Origin: a virus
Virus record (IMG/VR): IMGVR_UViG_3300044954_000245
Coordinates: 1-30,021 of that record
Direction: 5' to 3' (one strand)
DNA length: 30,021 bases
Part shown: positions 14,278-19,120 of the stretch, one piece after another
Layout of the letters: each line of letters starts with the position of its first letter
How positions within the stretch are numbered: position 1 is the stretch's first letter
Notes under the pieces: model-generated
Told to the model about the DNA's origin: nothing
The model's input: only the letters and a program-made list of their open reading frames with translations
Database searches by the model: none
Made by a program: the position numbers and the translations under genes

Positions 14278-14958
14278 ATGAGCAGAGTTTTAGTTATCGG
14301 CGATACGCACGTGCCTGCTATGCACAAAGGCTATGTGCAATTTCTAAAGGATATAGCCAAGAAATGGAGGACCGACAAAGTAATACATGTGGGGGACGTA
14401 GTGGATCATCACTGCATCAGTTTCCACGACAAGCACCCCGACAATCCGGGAGCTAAGGAAGAATACCTCCAAGCCTACAATCAAGTGCAAAAACTATACA
14501 AGGAGTTTCCCAATGCCGTTATTATGGTAGGTAATCACGATATGCGTGTATTGCGTCTTAATGCCAAGATGGGAATTCCCAAAATGTATCTTAAAGGATT
14601 TAATGATTTATACGCTACAGCCTCCTGGAAGTGGGTAGAGCACGTCGAAATAGACGGAGTCTACTACTATCACGGTGAAGGGTGTGGAGGACAACATCCG
14701 GCGTTCAATGCAGCCAAGATGCGCATGCAGCCGACTGTAATTGGACACTATCACAGTGCCTGCGGTATTTGGTATCAAGCAGGACCAACTGCAAAAGTAT
14801 GGGGAATGAACGTTGGATGCGGTGTAGATCGTAATCACTGGAGCATGCAGTACAGTTCAGCCTTCCTTAAAAAGCCAATTGTCTCTTGCGGAGTCGTGAT
14901 TGATGGAGATCCGTTCATTGAAACGATGAATTTAGGTAAAAATTCATCAGTTAAATAA
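14278..14958 (+). CDS. Calcineurin-like metallophosphoesterase, 226 aa
   Basis: A two-metal phosphoesterase. The signature motifs are in order: GDTH at 8-11, GDVVDH at 39-44, GNHD at 85-88 and GHYHS near 158-162. This metal-ligand set is typical of calcineurin-like enzymes, including phage and bacterial phosphodiesterases. The ATG at 14278 follows ACAGGAGAACCT, a strong ribosome site. The upstream in-frame ATG at 14233 is inside the presumed promoter. The substrate could be nucleic-acid ends, cyclic nucleotides or a phosphoprotein and cannot be told from sequence. A 29-nt stretch of this gene (14799-14827) recurs at 17703. Confidence 0.88.
   Translation: MSRVLVIGDTHVPAMHKGYVQFLKDIAKKWRTDKVIHVGDVVDHHCISFHDKHPDNPGAKEEYLQAYNQVQKLYKEFPNAVIMVGNHDMRVLRLNAKMGIPKMYLKGFNDLYATASWKWVEHVEIDGVYYYHGEGCGGQHPAFNAAKMRMQPTVIGHYHSACGIWYQAGPTAKVWGMNVGCGVDRNHWSMQYSSAFLKKPIVSCGVVIDGDPFIETMNLGKNSSVK
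14799..14827 (+). repeat. 29-nt sequence repeated exactly at 17703-17731
   Basis: The bases coding WGMNVGCGV of the phosphoesterase, from ATGGGGAATG to GGTGTAG, occur again, identical over 29 bases, in the gap after the Pro-rich gene. Confidence 0.95.
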
Positions 14959-14987
14959 AAGTAATAATTGAGTTAACATGATTTATA

Positions 14988-15007
14988 AAGAGTTCATTAG
15001 AGCTCTT
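14988..15007 (+). terminator. Weak hairpin after the phosphoesterase gene
   Basis: AAGAGTTC/GAGCTCTT with an ATTA loop (8 pairs, one G-U), followed by ATTT. A weak terminator, or a leader hairpin for the small gene that starts 17 bases later. Confidence 0.4.
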
Positions 15008-15024
15008 ATTTAGGTATTACATAA

Positions 15025-15222
15025 ATGGGACGGAGAAAAAAAGAAAATTGCTTTCCATACAAAGATATAGTTGTATCAACATACATTAAAAGCCAAGATT
15101 ATCAGAAAGCTCAGCTTCAATATTCAAATAATATCAGTACTGATCCTACCATTGACTTAAATAGTGTAGACGACTTTATAGATGCCGATATGGAGGACTT
15201 TAACAAGGACGAAAGCTACTAA
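15025..15222 (+). CDS. Small acidic protein, 65 aa
   Basis: ATG at 15025 with only a poor upstream site (GGTATTACATAA). It has a basic N-terminus (MGRRKKE) and a strongly acidic C-terminal half (VDDFIDADMEDFNKDESY). This polarity is common in small DNA-mimic or adaptor proteins of phages, but nothing specific can be claimed. It ends where the structured non-coding region starts. Confidence 0.6.
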   Translation: MGRRKKENCFPYKDIVVSTYIKSQDYQKAQLQYSNNISTDPTIDLNSVDDFIDADMEDFNKDESY

Positions 15223-15325
15223 AATATCCCCATATATAAGGTAATATTATATAATCCTCTTTAGTAGCCTTCAGAGGACTGCAAACACCAACTCGACTAT
15301 GCGAGTATAAATAGGGTTATAAGCA

Positions 15326-15350
15326 TAGGTATTCCTGTAGAACTGTACAG
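15326..15350 (+). repeat. Exact 25-nt copy of portal gene sequence
   Basis: Identical to 9161-9185. Its last part makes up the left half of the palindrome at 15338-15355, so only one arm of the hairpin matches the portal gene. Confidence 0.95.
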
Positions 15351-15355
15351 TTCTA
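15338..15355 (+). repeat. 18-bp perfect palindrome (TAGGTATTCC context)
   Basis: TAGAACTGTACAGTTCTA is a perfect palindrome placed shortly after TAGGTATTCC, where the four cassette leaders have their unrelated palindrome immediately after TAGGTATT. The sequence differs and the symmetry and length are kept. Confidence 0.85.
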
Positions 15356-15404
15356 TAGGCGGCGTTTCATGTATATCCGTTTATACATGGAGGAACCAGA
15401 GTAT

Positions 15405-15460
15405 CCTTCAAGTTAATTTAGTGGAAGTGAAACACCCGCTAATAGACTGTTTCATGAAGG
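15405..15460 (+). other. Pseudoknot enclosed by a helix
   Basis: TAGTGG (15419-15424) pairs with CCGCTA (15436-15441, one G-U). TGAAACA (15428-15434) pairs with TGTTTCA (15448-15454). The two helices interleave with loops of 3, 1 and 6 bases, an H-type pseudoknot geometry. CCTTCA (15405-15410) and TGAAGG (15455-15460) close the unit. Confidence 0.55.
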
Positions 15461-15523
15461 TATCTCCCTTGATCAAAGGATCTGACCCCGACTTTGATCT
15501 CTGTAATATAGTGGGTTAGCGCG

Positions 15524-15558
15524 GTATCTACAGGTGAAATACCCTGTAGGTACTTTTT
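15524..15558 (+). terminator. Terminator-like stem, family-2 copy 1
   Basis: GTATCTACAGG/CCTGTAGGTAC, 11 pairs (one G-U), loop TGAAATAC, then five T. Two related copies follow at 15898 and 16685. Confidence 0.85.
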
Positions 15559-15574
15559 CATTCTCCCAGGTGTC

Positions 15575-15605
15575 AAGTAAGAGGATTGTTATTTTCTTAC
15601 TTGGT
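15575..15605 (+). repeat. Hairpin family-3 copy 1
   Basis: AAGTAAGA/TCTTACTT with an inner GGATTGTTATTT, followed by GGTATCTC. A diverged copy (17122-17149) keeps the pairing through a G-U pair. Confidence 0.75.
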
Positions 15606-15637
15606 ATCTCTAATAATCGTAAGCGGTTATTAGAGAT
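15606..15637 (+). repeat. 14-bp stem with TAAG loop
   Basis: ATCTCTAATAATCG pairs with CGGTTATTAGAGAT across all 14 positions (one G-U). It is the strongest helix of the region and has no T-run behind it, so it is not a terminator. Confidence 0.85.
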
Positions 15638-15814
15638 GTCAAGAAGACACACGATTATTCGACATGCCATTTTAGGATGGCTAAAGGAGATAAAATACCA
15701 GGAGGGATGTCAACTACGACGGTAGAAGACTATCCTTTAGGGAAGATAATCTCTGAGTCGGAAAACTAGCACTTTTTGAGTGTGGATGTGGCTGGTCTAT
15801 TTAAAACACTCAGG

Positions 15815-15880
15815 ACCCCTCTAGCCTAAACTAGGGGGGTATCCTTTAGCATCACCTTATTAGGTGATCCCAAAGGATAC
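15815..15880 (+). repeat. Two successive strong hairpins
   Basis: ACCCCTCTAG/CTAGGGGGGT (10 pairs, one G-U, loop CCTAAA, 15815-15840). It is followed by GTATCCTTT/AAAGGATAC (9 pairs, 15839-15880) enclosing ATCACCT/AGGTGAT with a TATT loop. Two bases are shared, so the helices compete slightly or stack. Confidence 0.85.
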
Positions 15881-15897
15881 AAAAGTGAGTCAGGTCA

Positions 15898-15958
15898 GTA
15901 TCTATAGATGAAATACCCTGTAGGTACTTTTTTTATCTGTTGTCTATGTTGACAATAG
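15898..15958 (+). promoter_or_regulatory. Family-2 leader: terminator-like stem plus 8-bp hairpin (copy 2)
   Basis: GTATCTATAG/CTGTAGGTAC (10 pairs, three G-U) is followed by seven T (15928-15934), then CTGTTGTC/GACAATAG (15937-15958). The arrangement recurs at 16685-16737 with compensating changes. It precedes the 65-aa gene by 40 bases. Confidence 0.7.
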
Positions 15959-15997
15959 ATTGTTCAGTCCTTCTTTAGGAGAAAAGGAATAATTACT

Positions 15998-16198
15998 ATG
16001 GATTGGACTACTATCGCTAAACAAACGAGGGAGCATTATGCTTCACTTTGGTTTCTGCTTGACCTTGAACAAACGAGGGAACATTGTCGTGAACTAAGAG
16101 AAGAAAACCTAAAACTAAAGGGTCGGCTTTATGAATTGGAGGCTCTACTTCGGGATAAGGCCGAAACAAGTGTAGATGAGGGGGTAAAGCCTACCTAG
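15998..16198 (+). CDS. Short coiled-coil protein, 66 aa
   Basis: ATG with AAGGAA nine bases upstream. An internal duplication, KQTREHYASL and EQTREHCREL, is visible also in the DNA (ACAAACGAGGGAGCAT and ACAAACGAGGGAACAT). Residues about 25-55 (TREHCRELREENLKLKGRLYELEALL) have leucine/hydrophobic heptad spacing like a leucine zipper. It probably dimerises. The leader carries the family-2 hairpins, and the tRNA begins eight bases after the stop codon. Function unknown. Confidence 0.65.
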   Translation: MDWTTIAKQTREHYASLWFLLDLEQTREHCRELREENLKLKGRLYELEALLRDKAETSVDEGVKPT

Positions 16199-16206
16199 CC
16201 GCATTA

Positions 16207-16280
16207 GGGCTGGTAGCTCAGCGGTCTAGAGCCGTCGACTCATAATCGACATGGCGTGGGTTCGAATCCCACCCGGCCCA
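16207..16280 (+). tRNA. tRNA with CAU anticodon (elongator Met or Ile2)
   Basis: A complete cloverleaf of 74 bases: acceptor GGGCTGG/CCGGCCC (one G-U), D arm GCTC/GAGC, anticodon stem GTCGA/TCGAC with loop CTCATAA (anticodon CAT), variable region ATGGC, T arm GTGGG/CCCAC with TTCGAAT. The discriminator is A, and CCA is not encoded. Position 1-72 is a G-C pair and the anticodon stem lacks three G-C pairs, so it is not a bacterial initiator. Whether it is elongator Met or lysidine-modified Ile2 cannot be settled from the anticodon. It follows a structured non-coding region. Confidence 0.95.
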
Positions 16281-16297
16281 CTATAAGGATATCACCA

Positions 16298-16678
16298 ATG
16301 GAAATCACCAACACAACAGACATCGAAACGAAGAAGATCCTCGTCGCTCATCCATTCATCCTTGGTCGCACCGTTGAGAAAGAGCCACGCTTCCGTTCAT
16401 GCCAAAACAATGGCTTTCAGATGGTCTTCTCCAACGGATGGATGATCTCCGTCCAGTTTGGGGCGTTCAACTACTGTTCCAATAGAGTCTTGCGTTCCTT
16501 GAAAGTGTCCCTCAATGGTCAGGAGGGGATTTTTGAGTGTTCCGATGCCGAGGTTGCTGTCTTCAACCCTAAAGGCGATTTTGTTCGCCCCGATGGTTTT
16601 GATTTTAGTGAGGATGTGAAGGGTTTTGTAAAACCTGACGAGGTTTCTTTGTTGATCAGATGGGTTTCTGGTCGATAA
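16298..16678 (+). CDS. Conserved phage hypothetical, NYCSNR motif, 126 aa
   Basis: The frame opens within the tRNA (GTG 16256), but the ATG at 16298 has AAGGAT upstream and avoids the overlap. It has a pattern I have seen in uncharacterised phage and bacterial small proteins: C-x-N-x-G-F-x-x-x-F-x-N-G-W-x-x-S-V-Q-F-G, then N-Y-C-S-N-R (residues 38-64), and a late acidic FECSDAEVAVF segment. A beta-rich fold is likely. No signal peptide. Function unknown. Family resemblance is from memory. Confidence 0.75.
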   Translation: MEITNTTDIETKKILVAHPFILGRTVEKEPRFRSCQNNGFQMVFSNGWMISVQFGAFNYCSNRVLRSLKVSLNGQEGIFECSDAEVAVFNPKGDFVRPDGFDFSEDVKGFVKPDEVSLLIRWVSGR

Positions 16679-16684
16679 ACGGCT

Positions 16685-16737
16685 TCTACAGAAAGAAACT
16701 CTTGTAGATACTTTTCTATTGTCTCTGTTGACAATAG
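16685..16737 (+). promoter_or_regulatory. Family-2 leader copy 3
   Basis: TCTACA/TGTAGA (16685-16708) then TACTTTT, followed by CTATTGTC/GACAATAG (16716-16737, 8 perfect pairs, loop TCTGTT). It is followed by ATTGTTCGGT (ATTGTTCAGT in copy 2) and an AAGGAG site before the ATG at 16768. Confidence 0.7.
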
Positions 16738-16767
16738 ATTGTTCGGTAACCATTTAAGGAGATTTCT

Positions 16768-17127
16768 ATGGATCTTGAGTATCACAAAATTCCTCAGCAT
16801 ATCAAAGATTGCCTGTTGAGGTATCTGCAGTTTGGCTATTCACCGGGCTCGTTCCTTATGGCCGTACTTACGAATAACCTGGGAGAAGCTATCAGTAATG
16901 CCGATAAACACTCTATGGAGAAGTTAAAATTGATATGGCTGTTTACCGTAAACGCCATGCCTGGAGTGGCAGTCGGAAACCGTAAAATCGTAGATCAATG
17001 GATGAGCGACGAGGATCTTCGTAAAGAGACTATGGATTCTTCGCTTGGCAGAGAGTGTATTGAAATGCTGTCAACAACGACTGTACCAGAAGTCTCGGAA
17101 GTTTACAAAGAGGCGATGATTAAGTAA
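16768..17127 (+). CDS. Conserved phage hypothetical, PGSFL motif, 119 aa
   Basis: ATG with AAGGAG eight bases upstream. It resembles small phage proteins with R-Y-x-x-x-G-x-x-P-G-S-F-L-x-A-V-L-x-N-x-L-x-E-A-x-x-x-A-D (residues about 18-47, here RYLQFGYSPGSFL and so on). The rest is alpha-helical and ends in charged residues. No catalytic motif. The stop TAA lies inside the left arm of the family-3 hairpin (17122-17149), so translation termination and RNA folding overlap. Confidence 0.75.
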   Translation: MDLEYHKIPQHIKDCLLRYLQFGYSPGSFLMAVLTNNLGEAISNADKHSMEKLKLIWLFTVNAMPGVAVGNRKIVDQWMSDEDLRKETMDSSLGRECIEMLSTTTVPEVSEVYKEAMIK

Positions 17128-17155
17128 GAAGATTGTCATTTTCTTGCTTGGCATC
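17122..17155 (+). repeat. Hairpin family-3 copy 2
   Basis: AAGTAAGA/TCTTGCTT (17122-17149, one G-U pair), then GGCATCTC. The inner stretch AGATTGTCATTT differs at two positions from copy 1. It contains the TAA of the gene upstream. Confidence 0.75.
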
Positions 17156-17169
17156 TCATGCTGACCCGC

Positions 17170-17193
17170 ACGCAAGGGCATCGAGAGATGCCC
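17170..17193 (+). repeat. 24-nt direct repeat with hairpin, copy 1
   Basis: From ACGCAAGGGC to GATGCCC. GGGCATC/GATGCCC form a 7-bp stem with a GAGA loop. An identical copy lies at 17734-17757, so the two copies flank the Pro-rich gene. Confidence 0.9.
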
Positions 17194-17247
17194 GAGCGTC
17201 CGAGCCAACGTGGTAAGGAACCGCAAGACAGACACATAGGAGACGCC

Positions 17248-17697
17248 ATGATCAATGACCTGAGGACCGTAACCGCACACCTTCGCATCGCCATCGCTTC
17301 GCTTAAGAACGCACACCATAAGGCAGACCGCGACAATAACCTGTTCGGAGAACTTGTCCTGCGTGACCTGCTCAAGCAAGCGCACGAACTTGAGCATCGT
17401 CTAAACGAAATAGTACATACGCGGCGTTGGGCAAAAGAATGGGCAAAAGAAGAGGTGCGCGACTGCAAGACCAACACGGCTGATTCACGTTCTGATGAGC
17501 ACTATGGGGACCTTGATCCAGACCTTGATCCAGACCCCTGTAACCCACCCCCACCCCCTGCTACGTCAGGATCTACTCAACGAACTACTCGGAAGAGCTA
17601 TGATCCAGACCCCTATGACCCACCCCCTGCCACGTCAGAATCTACTCAACGAACTACTCGGAAGAGGTGCTGGTCAGGCTACGATCCAAACCCTTAG
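17248..17697 (+). CDS. Pro/Asp-rich repeat protein, 149 aa
   Basis: ATG at 17248 with AGGAG seven bases upstream; the frame is open earlier but would include the hairpin repeat. Residues 1-75 are helical (LRTVTAHLRIAIASLKNAHH and RRWAKEWAKEEV). The rest consists of repeats: DLDPDLDPDP, then two copies of a unit of about 23-25 residues with PPPATSGSTQRTTRK, each followed by a Tyr-Asp-Pro-rich segment. The DNA repeats are nearly identical, so the tail can expand or contract by recombination. Probably an unstructured tail with basic anchors. Function unknown. Higher in GC than the adjacent genes and flanked by 24-nt direct repeats. Confidence 0.65.
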   Translation: MINDLRTVTAHLRIAIASLKNAHHKADRDNNLFGELVLRDLLKQAHELEHRLNEIVHTRRWAKEWAKEEVRDCKTNTADSRSDEHYGDLDPDLDPDPCNPPPPPATSGSTQRTTRKSYDPDPYDPPPATSESTQRTTRKRCWSGYDPNP

Positions 17698-17702
17698 ACC
17701 CG

Positions 17703-17731
17703 ATGGGGAATGAACGTTGGATGCGGTGTAG
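17703..17731 (+). repeat. 29-nt exact copy of phosphoesterase sequence
   Basis: Identical to 14799-14827, starting five bases after the preceding stop codon and ending two bases before the 24-nt direct repeat. Confidence 0.95.
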
Positions 17732-17733
17732 CG

Positions 17734-17757
17734 ACGCAAGGGCATCGAGAGATGCCC
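17734..17757 (+). repeat. 24-nt direct repeat with hairpin, copy 2
   Basis: Same 24 bases as 17170-17193. Here the flanks extend the stem to CGCAAGGGCATC/GATGCCCTTGCG, 12 pairs. Confidence 0.9.
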
Positions 17758-17821
17758 TTGCGACCGAACTAACGTGCTCAAAACTACGTATGTACGCTAC
17801 GTAGTAAAGACCCCCGGTTAG

Positions 17822-17857
17822 CTCCTGTCCGTTGACTTCGGTCCGGGCAGGAGTTTT
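17822..17857 (+). terminator. Rho-independent terminator
   Basis: CTCCTGTCCG/CGGGCAGGAG (10 pairs, one G-U), a 12-base loop, then TTTTAAA. Confidence 0.7.
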
Positions 17858-17918
17858 AAACACCTTTCTAGGCCTGCAGTCCCGGCGGGGACTGTGGGTC
17901 TTTCCCCCAAGTAGGCTG

Positions 17919-17951
17919 CTCTCGTATTAAACTCCGAGAGTTGCTTTTTTC
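17919..17951 (+). terminator. Rho-independent terminator
   Basis: CTCTCG/CGAGAG (17919-17924 with 17935-17940) followed by TTGCTTTTTTCTTTT. The stem is short but the T-run is long. Confidence 0.65.
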
Positions 17952-18046
17952 TTTTCTTAATCCAAATCTTCTAGATGTTTGAGATTTGGGTTTTCACCTG
18001 CCGGACGTTCCTGCAGGTAGTTTCAGGCAAAAAGGAGATAAATGCA

Positions 18047-18472
18047 ATGAGATCTGCTGTAAGATTTGTCGTGGCGATGATGCTATATGTCGCCGCCCCC
18101 ACTTCTGCCCAGGCTCAAACCTGGGACAGCTTTCTGAATGCAATTCAGAAGGTAGAAACGGGATCCCAAAAGGATCCCAACAATGCTGTTGGAGATAACG
18201 GCAAGGCCTTGGGTGCGTACCAGATTTGGTACTCATACTGGCTCGATGCCGTCGAGCATCACCCCGAGCTCAAGGCTTGTGGCTATGAAGCAGTGCGTGA
18301 TCCTGCTTATGCCAGAGCCATTGTCATGGCCTACATGGCCCGCTATGCCCCCAAGGACGCCACTTGGGAGAATCTGGCTCGGATACACAATGGCGGACCC
18401 AAGGGCTACCGAAAGGCCGCTACGGCCAAGTACTGGACCAAGGTTCAGACAGCACTGAAAGAGGCAGAATAA
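18047..18472 (+). CDS. Secreted lysozyme/transglycosylase-like endolysin, 141 aa
   Basis: It would cleave host peptidoglycan. Residues 1-23 are a Sec signal peptide (VAMMLYVAAPTSAQA, likely cut after Ala23). The mature domain has a lysozyme-like plan: catalytic Glu candidate E37 in QKVETGS, GAYQI (cf. the GxxQI of SLT-type enzymes), and a later IHNGGPKGYRKAA (cf. YNGG). The start is the second of two ATGs (18047); the first (18042) opens a two-codon frame ATG-CAA-TGA directly overlapping it, which could modulate translation. AAAGGAG lies upstream. A lysozyme-type endolysin with an export signal may be released by a pinholin or act without a holin. The stop overlaps the next start. Confidence 0.8.
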   Translation: MRSAVRFVVAMMLYVAAPTSAQAQTWDSFLNAIQKVETGSQKDPNNAVGDNGKALGAYQIWYSYWLDAVEHHPELKACGYEAVRDPAYARAIVMAYMARYAPKDATWENLARIHNGGPKGYRKAATAKYWTKVQTALKEAE

Positions 18473-18822
18473 TGTTTTTTATCTGCATCACTTTAAACCA
18501 CGGAAATGGCCCCCGAGGTTGGCACTTGGTCAAGCATATAGATCTAAGTCAGGCAATGCGTACGCCTGGGCTGATGGTGCTGATCAGCCGTGATCCCAAG
18601 GTTTCGTCTGCTATTGTTACCCAAGGCTTAGAGGAACAACAGCTACAGCAAGTTTCGTATGAGCTCGCCGTCAATCGAGCCAATATGATCATGAGGTGCT
18701 ATCGGCCGATGATCGTACAGGAGAACCTTGAGTTGCTCCTGGGTCTTGGCGCACCTGATGCCCATAACACACCCAACACCCCCACGGATGTCACCAAGCA
18801 TCTTATGGGGGAAGACGATTAG
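18472..18822 (+). CDS. Hypothetical protein, 116 aa
   Basis: ATG overlaps the lysozyme stop (TAATG), so the two are translated together. It is soluble, with a compact alpha/beta-looking N-terminal 90 residues (FFICITLNHGNGPRGWHLVKHIDL) and a Thr/Pro-rich tail. No signal peptide, so it is not an obvious spanin or inhibitor of exported lysozyme. A role in lysis control is possible from position only. Confidence 0.65.
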   Translation: MFFICITLNHGNGPRGWHLVKHIDLSQAMRTPGLMVLISRDPKVSSAIVTQGLEEQQLQQVSYELAVNRANMIMRCYRPMIVQENLELLLGLGAPDAHNTPNTPTDVTKHLMGEDD

Positions 18823-18871
18823 ATGCGACTGACTCTGGCACAGGTGTCCGCCTGACGGCGCATTTGTTTCC

Positions 18872-18907
18872 GAAAGCGGCAGACCGAAAGGTTTGTCGCT
18901 TTCTTTT
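18872..18907 (+). terminator. Strong rho-independent terminator with GAAA loop
   Basis: GAAAGCGGCAGACC pairs with GGTTTGTCGCTTTC (14 pairs, two G-U) closed by a GNRA tetraloop, then four T. It ends the lysozyme operon. Confidence 0.93.
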
Positions 18908-19120
18908 AGCTATGACTCTATACAGAGAAGCAAACAGTATGTTCAAATTTTAAGTATATCTCTAAAAGACCATACGCGACGTTTGCTATGTCTTATTCCT
19001 CTATACTTAATATGCTTTACTAAAGGTATTATCTGTAGTGTAGAGTATAATATAACATAGCAAACGTCACGCATGTTTTTGAGGAATCGAATATCGATAT
19101 TTGATATAATTATTAGCATA
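18908..19120 (+). other. AT-rich gap with long inverted repeat
   Basis: About 210 bases without a gene. It contains GACGTTTGCTATGT (18978-18991) and its exact complement ACATAGCAAACGTC (19055-19068), 63 bases apart, with TATACT/AGTATA and a TATAAT (19046-19051) between or near them. It is likely a promoter and operator region for the 19.1-26.6 kb block. A cruciform or long-armed RNA hairpin is possible. Confidence 0.55.

Larger units (their letters stand above)
15223..15934 (+). ncRNA. Large structured non-coding RNA region (candidate)
   Basis: About 710 bases with no credible gene and a chain of strong hairpins. In order: ACTCG/CGAGT (15291-15306); an 18-bp palindrome (15338-15355); CATGTATA/TATACATG (15368-15389); CCTTCA/TGAAGG (15405-15460) enclosing an H-type pseudoknot; GATCAAAG/CTTTGATC (15471-15499); terminator-like stem (15524-15558); AAGTAAGA/TCTTACTT (15575-15602); a 14-bp stem (15606-15637); a 10-bp stem (15815-15840); a 9+7-bp two-stage stem (15839-15880); and a second terminator-like stem (15898-15934). 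It precedes a tRNA gene by about 270 bases. Size, density of helices and tRNA neighbourhood recall the giant phage RNAs GOLLD and ROOL. It may be two RNAs, ending at 15558 and at 15934. An upstream TATAAT (15250-15255) has no good -35. Confidence 0.6.
17698..18046 (+). other. Gene-free gap with hairpins
   Basis: About 350 bases without a gene. It holds the phosphoesterase fragment, the 24-nt repeat hairpin, ACTACGTA/TACGTAGT (17783-17805), a terminator at 17822, CAGTCCC/GGGACTG (17878-17895) and a terminator at 17919. It may contain a second small structured RNA. The last 80 bases are the leader of the lysozyme-like gene. Confidence 0.6.

Noticed and set aside
15534-15725. A 63-codon frame in the structured region, with another on the opposite strand
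   Set aside because: It runs through a terminator T-run and two strong hairpins, lacks a ribosome site and has no protein-like pattern.
15223-15997. Group I or group II intron
   Set aside because: I looked for the group I P7 core and for a group II domain V and found no match. There is no endonuclease or reverse transcriptase gene and no split coding sequence on either side.
16207-16280. tRNA as an integration (att) site
   Set aside because: No integrase or second tRNA 3' copy is visible in the window. The exact 25- and 29-nt repeats do not match the tRNA.
17158-17247. Earlier ATG for the Pro-rich protein
   Set aside because: It would include the repeat hairpin at 17170-17193 and has no ribosome site, whereas AGGAG precedes the ATG at 17248.
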